Shown here piece by piece: positions 44,679 through 52,768 of a stretch of DNA of 64,000 nucleotides. The notes beneath the pieces were generated by a model that was given only the letters and a program-made list of their open reading frames with translations, ran no database searches and was not told the origin of the DNA. The number at the start of each line of letters is the position of its first letter. Within the stretch, counting starts at the first letter, position 1. Both the position numbers and the translations under genes were made by a program. The DNA is from UBA1433 sp964581565 (GTDB lineage Bacteria > Bacillota > Clostridia > Eubacteriales > UBA1433), in assembly GCA_964581565.1 (NCBI GenBank), contig CAZOOZ010000001.1:372001-436000 (forward strand), written 5' to 3'.

Positions 44679-45221
44679 ATGGGAACTTTTCATTCAAGAG
44701 GGCTGCGGGGCAGCACACTCGAAGAACTTATTAATATCACAAATGCCGAATATTTAAAAGATGCATTGGCAGCTGTTCAAAAAATCCCTACGCCGATTAC
44801 ACCGACGGAAATCGACAAAAGCAGAGGAGTTATTACACTTGGATATTTTGAAAAGAAATCAACCGTCGATTATATCGGGAATGTACAAGGTGTACCGATA
44901 TGTTTTGACGCAAAAGAAACATCATTGAAATCTCTTCCGATTCAAAATATTCATCCTCATCAGATAGAATTTATGGACAGCTTTTGCAAACAAGACGGTA
45001 TTGCGTTTATAATTGTGTATTTTTCGGCTTATGATGAGTATTATTTTATAGATTTTGATACAATTAAAAATTATTATGAACGTTCGCAAAACGGTGAGAG
45101 GAAAAGTATTCCGTATCAAAATTTAAACAAAAATTATATCATCAGGAGAAAAGATAAGTTTCTGCTGCATTATTTGGAGGCTTTAAATACATATATGCTC
45201 GACATGGAGGGGGAAAAGTGA
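44679..45221 (+). CDS. recU: Holliday junction resolvase RecU
   Basis: Firmicute Holliday junction resolvase, 180 residues. HSRGLRGSTLEELINITN opens the family pattern, and the nuclease core STVDYIGNVQGVPICFDAKET (quoted in part as STVDYIG and CFDAKET) contains the catalytic Asp, Glu and Lys. HPHQIEFMDSF follows. It supplies the resolvase for the RuvAB genes at 19.6 kb. GTGA overlap with rnhA. Often RecU is next to a PBP gene; here it is not. Confidence 0.9.
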   Translation: MGTFHSRGLRGSTLEELINITNAEYLKDALAAVQKIPTPITPTEIDKSRGVITLGYFEKKSTVDYIGNVQGVPICFDAKETSLKSLPIQNIHPHQIEFMDSFCKQDGIAFIIVYFSAYDEYYFIDFDTIKNYYERSQNGERKSIPYQNLNKNYIIRRKDKFLLHYLEALNTYMLDMEGEK

Positions 45222-45685
45222 AAGAAGTAATCATTTATACAGATGGCGGATGCAGAGGAAATGATTCGAGTGCGGACAATATCGGAGCAATTGGTATTGT
45301 CTTGCTTTATCCGGCAAAAGGCTATAAAAAGGAATATAGTGAGGCTTTTACAAATACAACAAATAATAAAATGGAATTAACGGCTGTTATAAAAGCACTT
45401 CAGATGCTAAAAGAGCCTTGCAAAATAAAGCTTCACAGTGATTCGGCATATATTGTGGACGCGTATAATAAGGGCTGGATGGATATTTGGAAAAAGAATA
45501 ACTGGCATAGACCCAAAAATGAAGAATTGAAAAACAGAGAACTCTGGCAACTTTTAGATATTTTGGCTAAAAAACATGATATTGAGTTTGTTAAAGTAAA
45601 AGGGCATGCCAATGATGAATACAATAATCGTTGCGATGAATTATTAAATAAAGTAATGGATGAGGCACTTCGATCAAATATTTGA
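45218..45685 (+). CDS. rnhA: ribonuclease HI
   Basis: RNase H type 1, 155 residues, degrading RNA in RNA-DNA hybrids. The acidic catalytic residues are visible: Asp in YTDGGCRGND, Glu in NKMELTAVIKAL, Asp in HSDSAYIVDAY, and the last Asp in VKGHANDEYNNRCDELL. GTG start at 45218 with ggaggggg upstream, overlapping the recU stop. Confidence 0.94.
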   Translation: MKEVIIYTDGGCRGNDSSADNIGAIGIVLLYPAKGYKKEYSEAFTNTTNNKMELTAVIKALQMLKEPCKIKLHSDSAYIVDAYNKGWMDIWKKNNWHRPKNEELKNRELWQLLDILAKKHDIEFVKVKGHANDEYNNRCDELLNKVMDEALRSNI

Positions 45686-45753
45686 TTCAGTGAAGAAGTA
45701 AAACAATGCATATTATCGTGCTCAGGCAGTTTTATAATGGTTTCTTTGATAAA

Positions 45754-45777
45754 AACAGCGGCATATATGCCGCTGTT
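45754..45777. terminator. bidirectional terminator between rnhA and the [2Fe-2S] gene
   Basis: 24-base perfect palindrome aacagcggcata/tatgccgctgtt, with T-rich and A-rich flanks, between converging genes. Confidence 0.75.
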
Positions 45778-45781
45778 GGTT

Positions 45782-46090
45782 TTATATTTTATATTCTTCG
45801 GCGACTTCGCCGCCTTCGATATGCTTATCCATAATAACTTCAACCGCGTCAGGCGTTAAAGAACCATACCATACACCATCAGGATACACAACGGCTATAG
45901 GCCCTTTATTGCATAAGCCGAAACAGCCGGTATTTGTTACCATGCAGTCGCCTCCAAGGCCGCGGTCATCTATTTCTTCCATGAATTTTTCAAGCACTTC
46001 CACGCTGTTTTTCTGAGCGCAAAATCCTTTGATAACTCCATTGGTTCTGCAGCTTGTGCAGACAAATATGTGATATTTGGGTGATACCAT
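45782..46090 (-). CDS. thioredoxin-like [2Fe-2S] ferredoxin domain protein
   Basis: A 102-residue protein of the NuoE C-terminal/[2Fe-2S] thioredoxin-like family. Cluster cysteines appear in CTSC near the N-terminus, GDCMVTNTGCFGLC and CNKGP. The ATG at 46090 with gaaagga upstream is preferred over an ATG 42 bases earlier that adds a non-conserved basic stretch. It probably passes electrons with ferredoxin or a hydrogenase-type partner. It is divergent from the 2-oxoacid:ferredoxin oxidoreductase genes, which may share its redox role. Confidence 0.85.
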   Translation of the reverse strand: MVSPKYHIFVCTSCRTNGVIKGFCAQKNSVEVLEKFMEEIDDRGLGGDCMVTNTGCFGLCNKGPIAVVYPDGVWYGSLTPDAVEVIMDKHIEGGEVAEEYKI

Positions 46091-46637
46091 AAAAAACATC
46101 CTTTCAAATATATTTTTTCTGCCGTTAACCATGAGTAGCGCTTATAGATTTTTTCTGCTTTTCACACGGCTTGATCAATAGAAATACATCTCCGCTTTGT
46201 TCTCTAAGATAAAAACGTTGTACTTAAATCAGAGGAGAATAATTATCCACAAGCTAATTCTCATAATTATGCATAATTATAACATAATTATACAAATATG
46301 CAACGATAAAATCATTCACATTTATAGAAATTATTATGTAAAAGTTAGCGTGCCTTCATCATTCATACTGAAAGGAGTTTGTATCTTCTATATATAAGCA
46401 GCTATCGGACATGATAGATCATCGTAAACATTTTAAATTGCATATTGTATTGTATATAAGCAAAATAAATTTTTTTTTAGTTATAAAAACTATTCTTTGT
46501 CCATATTCATATAAAAATCAATTCAAAGGCTAATATTACAGAAAATTTAATATATTGAAACATATTGGTGCAAGTGATAAACTTTTCAGCAAACGAAACG
46601 TTTACAATTTCGTATATTTTAGTACAGAGGTGATGAT
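46091..46637. other. 547-base AT-rich intergenic region
   Basis: No convincing gene on either strand. It holds one exact DnaA box TTATCCACA (46241-46249). Three close direct copies of cataattat lie at 46262-46270, 46272-46280 and 46283-46291. An inverted repeat acgaaa/tttcgt (46593-46598 and 46608-46613) and a promoter candidate lie before the ferredoxin gene. It is unusually long for this compact chromosome. Confidence 0.6.
46555..46583 (+). promoter_or_regulatory. promoter candidate for the oxidoreductase operon
   Basis: TTGAAA (46555-46560), 17-base spacer, TAAACT (46578-46583), followed by the acgaaa/tttcgt inverted repeat where an operator could lie. Confidence 0.4.
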
Positions 46638-46841
46638 ATGGCCAAAATTGAAATCGACTCAAAGCTGTGTAAAGGCTGTGAGTTATGTATGCTTCAATGC
46701 CCTAAAAATCTTATTGTATTATCGAATGAAATAAATGCAAAAGGTTACAGAACGGCAGAACAAATCAACCCGGAAAAATGTATAGCTTGTAAATTATGTG
46801 CATATATGTGCCCCGAAGCAGCAATTACAGTCTATAAATAA
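46638..46841 (+). CDS. korD: 2-oxoacid:ferredoxin oxidoreductase, ferredoxin-type delta subunit
   Basis: A 67-residue 2[4Fe-4S] ferredoxin-like subunit. Two cluster motifs are complete: CKGCELCMLQCP (residues about 10-21) and CIACKLCAYMCP near the C-terminus. It carries electrons out of the thiamin-dependent core. gaggtgatgat precedes the ATG. The alpha subunit gene follows 16 bases later, forming an operon D-A-B-C. The symbol is by family resemblance, and the substrate may not be 2-oxoglutarate. Confidence 0.9.
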   Translation: MAKIEIDSKLCKGCELCMLQCPKNLIVLSNEINAKGYRTAEQINPEKCIACKLCAYMCPEAAITVYK

Positions 46842-46857
46842 GAAAGGAGCAAATGAC

Positions 46858-47919
46858 ATGGATAATAAGTTTATGAAAGGTAGTGAAGCAGTTGCTGAAG
46901 CTGCCGTGAGAGCCGGCTGTAGATTTTTTGCCGGATATCCCATAACACCCCAAAATGAATTGCCTGAATATTTATCAGCGAGGCTACCGCAAGTTGGCGG
47001 GCATTTTGTGCAGGGAGAAAGTGAAGTTGCGTCGATTAATATGGTTTACGGTGCAGCTTCCGTAGGCACGCGCGCAATGACAAGTTCATCGGGTCCGGGA
47101 TTGTCTTTGAAAGCGGAAGGATTATCATGCGCAATCGGCGCAAAATTGCCTTTGGTCATTGCTATTATGAGTAGAGGTGGGCCGGGGCAGGGAGAAATCT
47201 TTCCGGCGCAACAGGATTATCTTTTTGCTGTAAAAGGTCCCGGTCATGGCGGATTCAAATGTTTTGTTTTGGCACCCTCGACAGGCCAGGAAGCAGTCGA
47301 TTTAACGTATAAGGCATTTGATTATGCGGATAAGTATAGAACGGCAGTGATTGTTTTGGGAGATGGCGTTATAGCCAATACAATGGAAAATATCACGCTG
47401 CCTCCGATGCGGGATTTATCAACGCTTCCTCAGCATGAGGATTGGAAAGCGACAACGAAAGGTCTGAATGGAGAACGCAGATGGATAACCTCCTATGTGC
47501 CCGGGCCCGAAAAGCTTGAGCAGGAGAATTTAAAAATGGCCGCAATGTACGAATTGTGGAAACAAACGGAAGTGCTGCATGAAGAGTATGAACTTGAAGA
47601 TGCGGAATTTGTGATTTGTTCATATGGTTCCAGTGCGAGGATATGCAAGGAAGTTATCAATACACTGCGTGAAGAAGGAATCAAAGTAGGAATGATCCGA
47701 CCGATTACGTTGCATCCTTTCCCGGAAGAAGTTTTTGAACATTTAAATTACGGCAAAGTAAAAACAGTGCTTTGTATTGAAATGAGCAACCCTGGCCAGT
47801 TGATAGAAGATGTGAAATTATGTGTTGCGAGAAGATGCAATGTTATGCATTACGGAAGAAGTGGCGGCGTAATTATTAGCCCGGAAGATATTTATAAAGC
47901 TGTAAAGGAAAGAATGTAG
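46858..47919 (+). CDS. korA: 2-oxoacid:ferredoxin oxidoreductase alpha subunit
   Basis: Alpha subunit of a four-subunit 2-oxoacid:ferredoxin oxidoreductase (KorA/VorB type), 353 residues. FAGYPITPQNELPEYL, QGESEVASINMVYGAASVG and MTSSSGPGLSLKAEG are the pyrimidine-domain and CoA-domain hallmarks. RGGPGQGEIFPAQQDY follows. ATG 46858 with aaaggag upstream is chosen over an in-frame start inside korD. The enzyme oxidatively decarboxylates a 2-oxoacid to acyl-CoA and reduces ferredoxin. 2-oxoglutarate and branched-chain 2-oxoacids are both possible substrates. Confidence 0.9.
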   Translation: MDNKFMKGSEAVAEAAVRAGCRFFAGYPITPQNELPEYLSARLPQVGGHFVQGESEVASINMVYGAASVGTRAMTSSSGPGLSLKAEGLSCAIGAKLPLVIAIMSRGGPGQGEIFPAQQDYLFAVKGPGHGGFKCFVLAPSTGQEAVDLTYKAFDYADKYRTAVIVLGDGVIANTMENITLPPMRDLSTLPQHEDWKATTKGLNGERRWITSYVPGPEKLEQENLKMAAMYELWKQTEVLHEEYELEDAEFVICSYGSSARICKEVINTLREEGIKVGMIRPITLHPFPEEVFEHLNYGKVKTVLCIEMSNPGQLIEDVKLCVARRCNVMHYGRSGGVIISPEDIYKAVKERM

Positions 47920-47929
47920 AGGTGGAATT

Positions 47930-48670
47930 ATGCAAGCAGTATATGAAAGAAGTCAATTATTTGAATCTTACGGGCATAATTTTTGTCCGGGATGCACACA
48001 TGGTATCGCGCATACGGCTATTATGGATACGCTTGATGAACTGGGTATAAAAAATGAAGATACAATTGCAATTTATCCGGTTGGATGCGGTGTTATAGGG
48101 CTTTCAAATACAAAGTTAAACGTTGTACATGCCGCACACGGAAGAGCGCCTGCCGTGGCAACAGGTGTAAAACGATGCGCGCCCGATAAATTTGTATTTG
48201 TATACCAAGGAGACGGAGATCTTGCATCTATTGGAATGGCGGAGACGATACATATGGCAAACAGAGGAGAGAGAGTGACCACGATTTTTATTAATAACAC
48301 GATTTATGGCATGACCGGAGGGCAAATGGCCCCGACAACCTTGTTAGGACAAAAGGCCACAACGGCGCCTGAGGGCAGAGGTGAACATGGAGAGGGAATG
48401 CCGATAAAAATGTGTGAATTAATTTCAGAATTGCATGAGACAAAATTTGTTGCCAGATATTCACTCCATAATGCGGCCAATATTATAAAAGCGCGCGCGG
48501 GCATTAAAAAAGCTTTCCAAATGCAATTGGAAGATAAAGGATATGCTTTTATAGAGCTGCTTTCAATGTGCCCGACCGGTTGGAAATTAAGCCCCAGAAA
48601 TGCAGTGAAATATATGGAAGAGAAAGTCATTAACACATTTCCGCTCGGTGTATTTAAAGAGGAGGTGTAG
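47930..48670 (+). CDS. korB: 2-oxoacid:ferredoxin oxidoreductase beta subunit
   Basis: Thiamin diphosphate-binding subunit, 246 residues. NFCPGCTHG gives cluster cysteines, and the TPP motif runs from GDGDLASIGMAE to NNTIYGMTGGQMAPTT. The later SMCPTGW is also conserved. gaggtgg lies before ATG 47930. It follows the alpha gene after 10 bases. Confidence 0.92.
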   Translation: MQAVYERSQLFESYGHNFCPGCTHGIAHTAIMDTLDELGIKNEDTIAIYPVGCGVIGLSNTKLNVVHAAHGRAPAVATGVKRCAPDKFVFVYQGDGDLASIGMAETIHMANRGERVTTIFINNTIYGMTGGQMAPTTLLGQKATTAPEGRGEHGEGMPIKMCELISELHETKFVARYSLHNAANIIKARAGIKKAFQMQLEDKGYAFIELLSMCPTGWKLSPRNAVKYMEEKVINTFPLGVFKEEV

Positions 48671-48673
48671 AAG

Positions 48674-49213
48674 ATGGAAAAATCATTGTTAGTGGCAGGA
48701 TTTGGCGGACAAGGTGTTATGCTCATAGGCAAAACACTTGGTTACGCGGCAAGCAAGGAAAATAAATTTGTAACATTTTCACCTGCATACGGATCCGAAC
48801 AGCGTGGCGGAACGGCAAATTGTACGGTGGTTATTTCGGATAAAGAAATTTATTCGCCAATAAAAGGAATGGTGGATACTTTAATTATAATGAATGAACC
48901 TTCTTATGAAAAATTTTCATCAAAAGTAAAAAAAGGTGGGAAAATGCTCATAAATAGTTCTATGGTTGTTTCCCGATATCCCGACAGTGATATTGACGTA
49001 TATTATATTCCGGTCGGAGATATTGCCAAGCAACTGGGCAATCCGCTTGTGGCAAACATTATAATGCTTGGTGCCTATATGCAAGTAAGTGATATTTTAA
49101 ATAAAAATATTGTCTTGAATATAGTGAAAGAAAATCTCAAAAGTAAACCCGAGCTTATGGATATTAATGTTCAGGCCTATAATGCGGGTCTGGAATCAGT
49201 AAATTTGATATAA
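48674..49213 (+). CDS. korC: 2-oxoacid:ferredoxin oxidoreductase gamma subunit
   Basis: Gamma subunit, 179 residues, of the pyruvate/ketoisovalerate oxidoreductase catalytic-domain family. VAGFGGQGVMLIGKTLGYAA, quoted as GFGGQGVMLIGK, and YGSEQRGGTANC are the hallmark segments. The ATG lies 3 bases after the beta stop with gaggagg upstream. It completes the D-A-B-C set. Confidence 0.92.
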   Translation: MEKSLLVAGFGGQGVMLIGKTLGYAASKENKFVTFSPAYGSEQRGGTANCTVVISDKEIYSPIKGMVDTLIIMNEPSYEKFSSKVKKGGKMLINSSMVVSRYPDSDIDVYYIPVGDIAKQLGNPLVANIIMLGAYMQVSDILNKNIVLNIVKENLKSKPELMDINVQAYNAGLESVNLI

Positions 49214-49311
49214 TTTTATCATTTTTGATAGTATAAGAATTAATTTTATTGTATAATAAAATTAAGTTGTGCTGTTTTTTGCATATAAACTTATTTTTCA
49301 GGAGGATAAAA

Positions 49312-50298
49312 ATGAAAAAACAAATCTATATTGCTGATTCTAAGATCGTAGGCAAAGATATTGCAGAAAGTGTTTTTGATGCCGATAAATACGAACTGCA
49401 TTTTTTTGACCAAAAGCTTGAAACGGAAGATCAACTGATTGAAAACTGTAAAGGAGCAGATGCTTTAATTGTTACTGACTGTGATGTTACCGAAAAAGTG
49501 ATGGATGCTATTCCTGCACTCAAGTATATTTCCGGCGCGATTATCGGGTTTAATACGATCGATATTGAAGCTGCGAAAAAACGTGGGATTCCGGTATCTA
49601 ACAATCCAAGATATTGCACAAATGAAGTTGCAGATCATACTTGCGCATTGATCATGACATTAAACAGACACATCCTGCAGTTAAACAAAGAAGTCCAAAC
49701 AGAATATAAATGGTCCAGAGGACAAAGTATCCCGGCAAAAGATGTAAGAAGACTCAATACACAAACTCTCGGCCTGTTCGGATTCGGCGCTATTGCAAAA
49801 GCAGTTGCCAAACGCATGCAGGCATTCGGCCTTACAGTTATAGCTTACGACCCCTATGTATCTAAAGAAGTAGGCGCTTCGCTTGACGTTGAAATGGTTG
49901 ATATACCTGAACTCTGCAAGAGATCGAATATTATCTCCATACATATGCCCCACATGGCCTCTACGGATAAAATGATTAACAAATCTTTGTTTGATATGAT
50001 GGAACAACGACCAATCATCGTAAACTGTGCCAGAGGCGGCGTGGTAAATGAAGAAGACCTTGCGGCGGCTTTAGATGAAGGAAAACTTTTAGCGGCAGGA
50101 CTTGATGTTGTTGCAGACGAACGCGTATCCATTAAAAACAGCCCCTTTATCGGAAGAGATAACGTTATTATCACTCCTCATGCAGCTTATTATTCTTATG
50201 ACGCGAGAATTGAAATGCAGGAGCTTGGCTGTAAGCACGTGGTATGGTTCTTTGAAGGGCAAATCGATAAAATTCCGATCGTAAATGGTGTAAAATAA
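49312..50298 (+). CDS. D-2-hydroxyacid dehydrogenase family protein (copy A)
   Basis: NAD-dependent 2-hydroxyacid dehydrogenase of the SerA/CtBP-like family, 328 residues from ATG 49312 (aggagg upstream). NAD fold GLFGFGAIAKAVAKRM, catalytic Arg in VNCARGGVVN, Glu in DVVADERV and His in TPHAAYYS are visible. It lacks the C-terminal ACT-type regulatory domain of many SerA proteins. It follows the oxidoreductase genes after about 100 bases and is the most divergent of four paralogues in the window; the others are at 57.7-61 kb. It may reduce the 2-oxoacid that the oxidoreductase uses; substrate unproven. Confidence 0.88.
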   Translation: MKKQIYIADSKIVGKDIAESVFDADKYELHFFDQKLETEDQLIENCKGADALIVTDCDVTEKVMDAIPALKYISGAIIGFNTIDIEAAKKRGIPVSNNPRYCTNEVADHTCALIMTLNRHILQLNKEVQTEYKWSRGQSIPAKDVRRLNTQTLGLFGFGAIAKAVAKRMQAFGLTVIAYDPYVSKEVGASLDVEMVDIPELCKRSNIISIHMPHMASTDKMINKSLFDMMEQRPIIVNCARGGVVNEEDLAAALDEGKLLAAGLDVVADERVSIKNSPFIGRDNVIITPHAAYYSYDARIEMQELGCKHVVWFFEGQIDKIPIVNGVK

Positions 50299-50347
50299 TA
50301 AACATGTTCAGCTATAATTAAATACTTTATTCATAAGCAATATAAAA

Positions 50348-50385
50348 ACATCTTGCTATTTTTAGTGAAAGCAAGGTGTTTTTTA
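50348..50385 (+). terminator. terminator after hydroxyacid dehydrogenase copy A
   Basis: acatcttgct (50348-50357) pairs with agcaaggtgt (50370-50379, one G-T), followed by tttttattt. Confidence 0.8.
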
Positions 50386-50527
50386 TTTTAAATAATACAT
50401 ATTTTATGGTATTATTTGTTTTGCCTCGGAAAATATTTAAGGAAAAGGCAGAAATTGAATTAAAAAAATGAAAAAATGTTGTATTATATATAATGTATAA
50501 TAATGAACAAAAAGGACTTTGCGAGAT

Positions 50528-51595
50528 ATGAAAAAAATAATTGCTTTATTAACTGTATTCGTGTTTGTGTTTCTTTTAAATGCATGCACGGGTGTTGAGA
50601 GCTTACAAGATCCCGAAGGGGATAATATTAATATTGTTTTTATGACAAACAGCAATGCCATGGACAGCAATGACGATACAAATGTTCAAATCAGAGACGC
50701 GCTTAAGTCAATGGAAAGCAATAACGGAATAGTAACATCTGTAGTTGAAGTAAAAGATAAAGAATCGTACTCAAGCACTTTGAAAAGTCTTGCAGAATCA
50801 GAGAAATACGATTTAATAATGACAGCAGGGTATTCCACAAGCAAGATATTGGATACTGTGGCCAAAGATTATCCAAAACAGCTTTTCGCAACGATTGATT
50901 ATATTTCTAATGAAAGCAATGTTTTGTCTATTGCGTTCAGAGAAGAAGAAAGCTCTTTTTATTGCGGCGTCCTTGCGGCATTAATGACGAAGACGGAAAG
51001 CATAGGATGTGCTTCGTCTTTTGAAAATCAAAACATGCAATATATATATGGATTTATTACAGGAGCAAGAGCCGTGAATCCGGACATTGAAATTGATCTC
51101 GAATATACCGGCTCATATACAGATTTAGAAACAGGACAGCAAGTTGGAGAAAAATTTGCCGATAAAGATGTCGATATTATTTATTCTTGTGCAGCTGCGC
51201 CGACCTCAAGTATTATTGAATATGCCGAACAAAATGACATAAGAGTAATTAATTCGGATATTTATGAATATAGACAGGTAAGCGATGCGTTGCTTTGCAC
51301 AACCAGTAAGCTTTATAAGTCTTCTGTTGAATATATTGTCAATGCGGCTGTTGATATTATTGATAGTCAAGAAGAAGAAAACAGTCAAGATATTGATACC
51401 GAACTCAGATATGTCGGCATTGCTCAGGAAGCGTTCAATTTTGATTTAAGCAAGGAAATTGACAGTGGTATTCAAGATAAGTTAAAGGCTGTAGACATTA
51501 TGTTTTTAAATTCCGAATTGGTTGTTCCAAGCGATGAGACCACGTTCTCTAATTTTGACACAAGTATTTTTGAGGGGAAAGCTTTTAGAAAATAA
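50528..51595 (+). CDS. BMP-family solute-binding lipoprotein
   Basis: Exported lipoprotein of the Bmp/Med/PnrA family, 355 residues. The signal ends at LLNACTG (Cys about residue 19). The ligand-binding fold is recognisable from DLIMTAGYSTSKIL, FREEESSFYCGVLAALMTK and DIIYSCAAAPTSSIIEY. Relatives bind purine nucleosides for ABC uptake or act as Med-type regulators. No permease or ATPase gene is adjacent: glycolytic genes follow, so it is an orphan binding protein. ATG 50528 has aaagga upstream. Confidence 0.82.
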   Translation: MKKIIALLTVFVFVFLLNACTGVESLQDPEGDNINIVFMTNSNAMDSNDDTNVQIRDALKSMESNNGIVTSVVEVKDKESYSSTLKSLAESEKYDLIMTAGYSTSKILDTVAKDYPKQLFATIDYISNESNVLSIAFREEESSFYCGVLAALMTKTESIGCASSFENQNMQYIYGFITGARAVNPDIEIDLEYTGSYTDLETGQQVGEKFADKDVDIIYSCAAAPTSSIIEYAEQNDIRVINSDIYEYRQVSDALLCTTSKLYKSSVEYIVNAAVDIIDSQEEENSQDIDTELRYVGIAQEAFNFDLSKEIDSGIQDKLKAVDIMFLNSELVVPSDETTFSNFDTSIFEGKAFRK

Positions 51596-51609
51596 TTTGT
51601 ATTTTTACT

Positions 51610-51637
51610 TTGAATAGATTTAACAAAGGAGTATAAT
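51610..51637 (+). promoter_or_regulatory. promoter of the glycolytic cluster
   Basis: TTGAAT (51610-51615), 16-base spacer, TATAAT (51632-51637), 53 bases before gap. No CggR-like repressor gene precedes the cluster. Confidence 0.6.
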
Positions 51638-51690
51638 AATAAAAAGAAAGAAAAAGTTGCCATTATTGGTAAAATATAGGAGGTTATAAT

Positions 51691-52692
51691 ATGCCTGTAA
51701 AAGTAGGGATAAACGGATTTGGAAGAATCGGACGACTTGCTTTTCGATTGATGTTTGAGGACAAAGATTTTGAAATCGTAGCTATTAATACCAGAACAAC
51801 AAACACCATAGCGTATTTATTAAAGTATGATACCGCACAGGGTAAATATGAAAAAGACAAAATTGAGTATGATGGCGAGTATTTGAAGGTTGATGGAAAA
51901 AAGATTAAAGTATTTACAGAAACAGATGCAACACAAATTCCATGGGGAGAAGCCGGAGTTGATATTGTTATTGAATCAACCGGTAAATTTAATACTCATG
52001 AAAAGGCTCTCGAACACATTCAAGCAGGCGCTAAAAAAGTTGTTATTTCGGCACCTGCTAAAGGTGATGTGAAAATGATCGTCTATAATATCAATCACGA
52101 TATATTAGACGGAACAGAACAAGTTATCAGCGGAGCAAGCTGTACTACAAACTGTTTGGCGCCTGTTGCAAAAGTTCTTAATGATAAATTCGGTATTGAA
52201 AAAGGGCTGATGAGCACAGTGCATGCGTATACTTCGGATCAAAGATTACTGGATAACTCACATCCAAAAGATTTCAGAAGAGCAAGAGCCGCTGCGGCGA
52301 ACATTGTTCCCACAACAACAGGAGCAGCTTTGGCAGTGGGAAAAGTAATACCGGAATTAAAAGGCAGATTGGACGGGATCGCTTTAAGGGTTCCGACCAT
52401 TACAGGTTCTTTGGTTGATTTAGTTGTTGAATTGAAAACAAAAGTAACAGCACAAGAAATAAATGATGCTATTAAAGGAGCATCAAATGAAACATTGCAT
52501 TATACAGAAGAAGAAATTGTTTCATCTGATGTCATCGGTTGCACAGCCGGAAGTGTTTTTGATGCAAAGTCGACAAGTGTTTTGGAAGCGGATGGCAAAC
52601 AATTAGTCAAAGTACTGTGTTGGTATGATAATGAAATGGGCTACACTGCCCAACTTGTCCGGCTGACGAAATACATTTCACAATATATTTAA
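51691..52692 (+). CDS. gap: glyceraldehyde-3-phosphate dehydrogenase
   Basis: Type I GAPDH, 333 residues. NAD site INGFGRIGRLAFR, catalytic Cys151 in SGASCTTNCLAP, and WYDNEMGY near the C-terminus. Phosphorylating glycolytic enzyme converting glyceraldehyde 3-phosphate to 1,3-bisphosphoglycerate. taggagg is 7 bases before the ATG. First gene of gap-pgk-tpiA-gpmI-eno. Confidence 0.97.
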   Translation: MPVKVGINGFGRIGRLAFRLMFEDKDFEIVAINTRTTNTIAYLLKYDTAQGKYEKDKIEYDGEYLKVDGKKIKVFTETDATQIPWGEAGVDIVIESTGKFNTHEKALEHIQAGAKKVVISAPAKGDVKMIVYNINHDILDGTEQVISGASCTTNCLAPVAKVLNDKFGIEKGLMSTVHAYTSDQRLLDNSHPKDFRRARAAAANIVPTTTGAALAVGKVIPELKGRLDGIALRVPTITGSLVDLVVELKTKVTAQEINDAIKGASNETLHYTEEEIVSSDVIGCTAGSVFDAKSTSVLEADGKQLVKVLCWYDNEMGYTAQLVRLTKYISQYI

Positions 52693-52703
52693 TTGCAAAA
52701 TAT

Positions 52704-52755
52704 AAAAAGGAAGAATATTCTTTAAAACATTTAAAGTAAGCCATTCTTCCTTTTT
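52704..52755 (+). terminator. intercistronic stem-loop between gap and pgk
   Basis: aaaaaggaagaat (52704-52716) pairs perfectly with attcttccttttt (52743-52755). An inner stem ctttaaa (52720-52726) pairs with tttaaag (52730-52736). The outer stem ends 4 bases before the pgk ribosome site ggagag. It may be a partial terminator, a processing/stability element, or both. Confidence 0.7.
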
Positions 52756-52768
52756 GAATGGAGAGCTC

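Noticed and set aside
46241..46291. Chromosomal or plasmid replication origin
   Set aside because: Only a single exact DnaA box is present, and dnaA, dnaN or a rep gene are absent; recorded as a regulatory curiosity instead.
46197..46397. 66-codon open frame in the AT-rich gap
   Set aside because: No ribosome site, AT-driven composition (Ile, Asn, Tyr runs), and overlap with the repeat array; treated as non-coding.
52704..52755. Full terminator ending the gap transcript
   Set aside because: No promoter is evident between the stem and pgk, and the T run is inside the stem, so complete termination is unlikely; read as partial or processing element.
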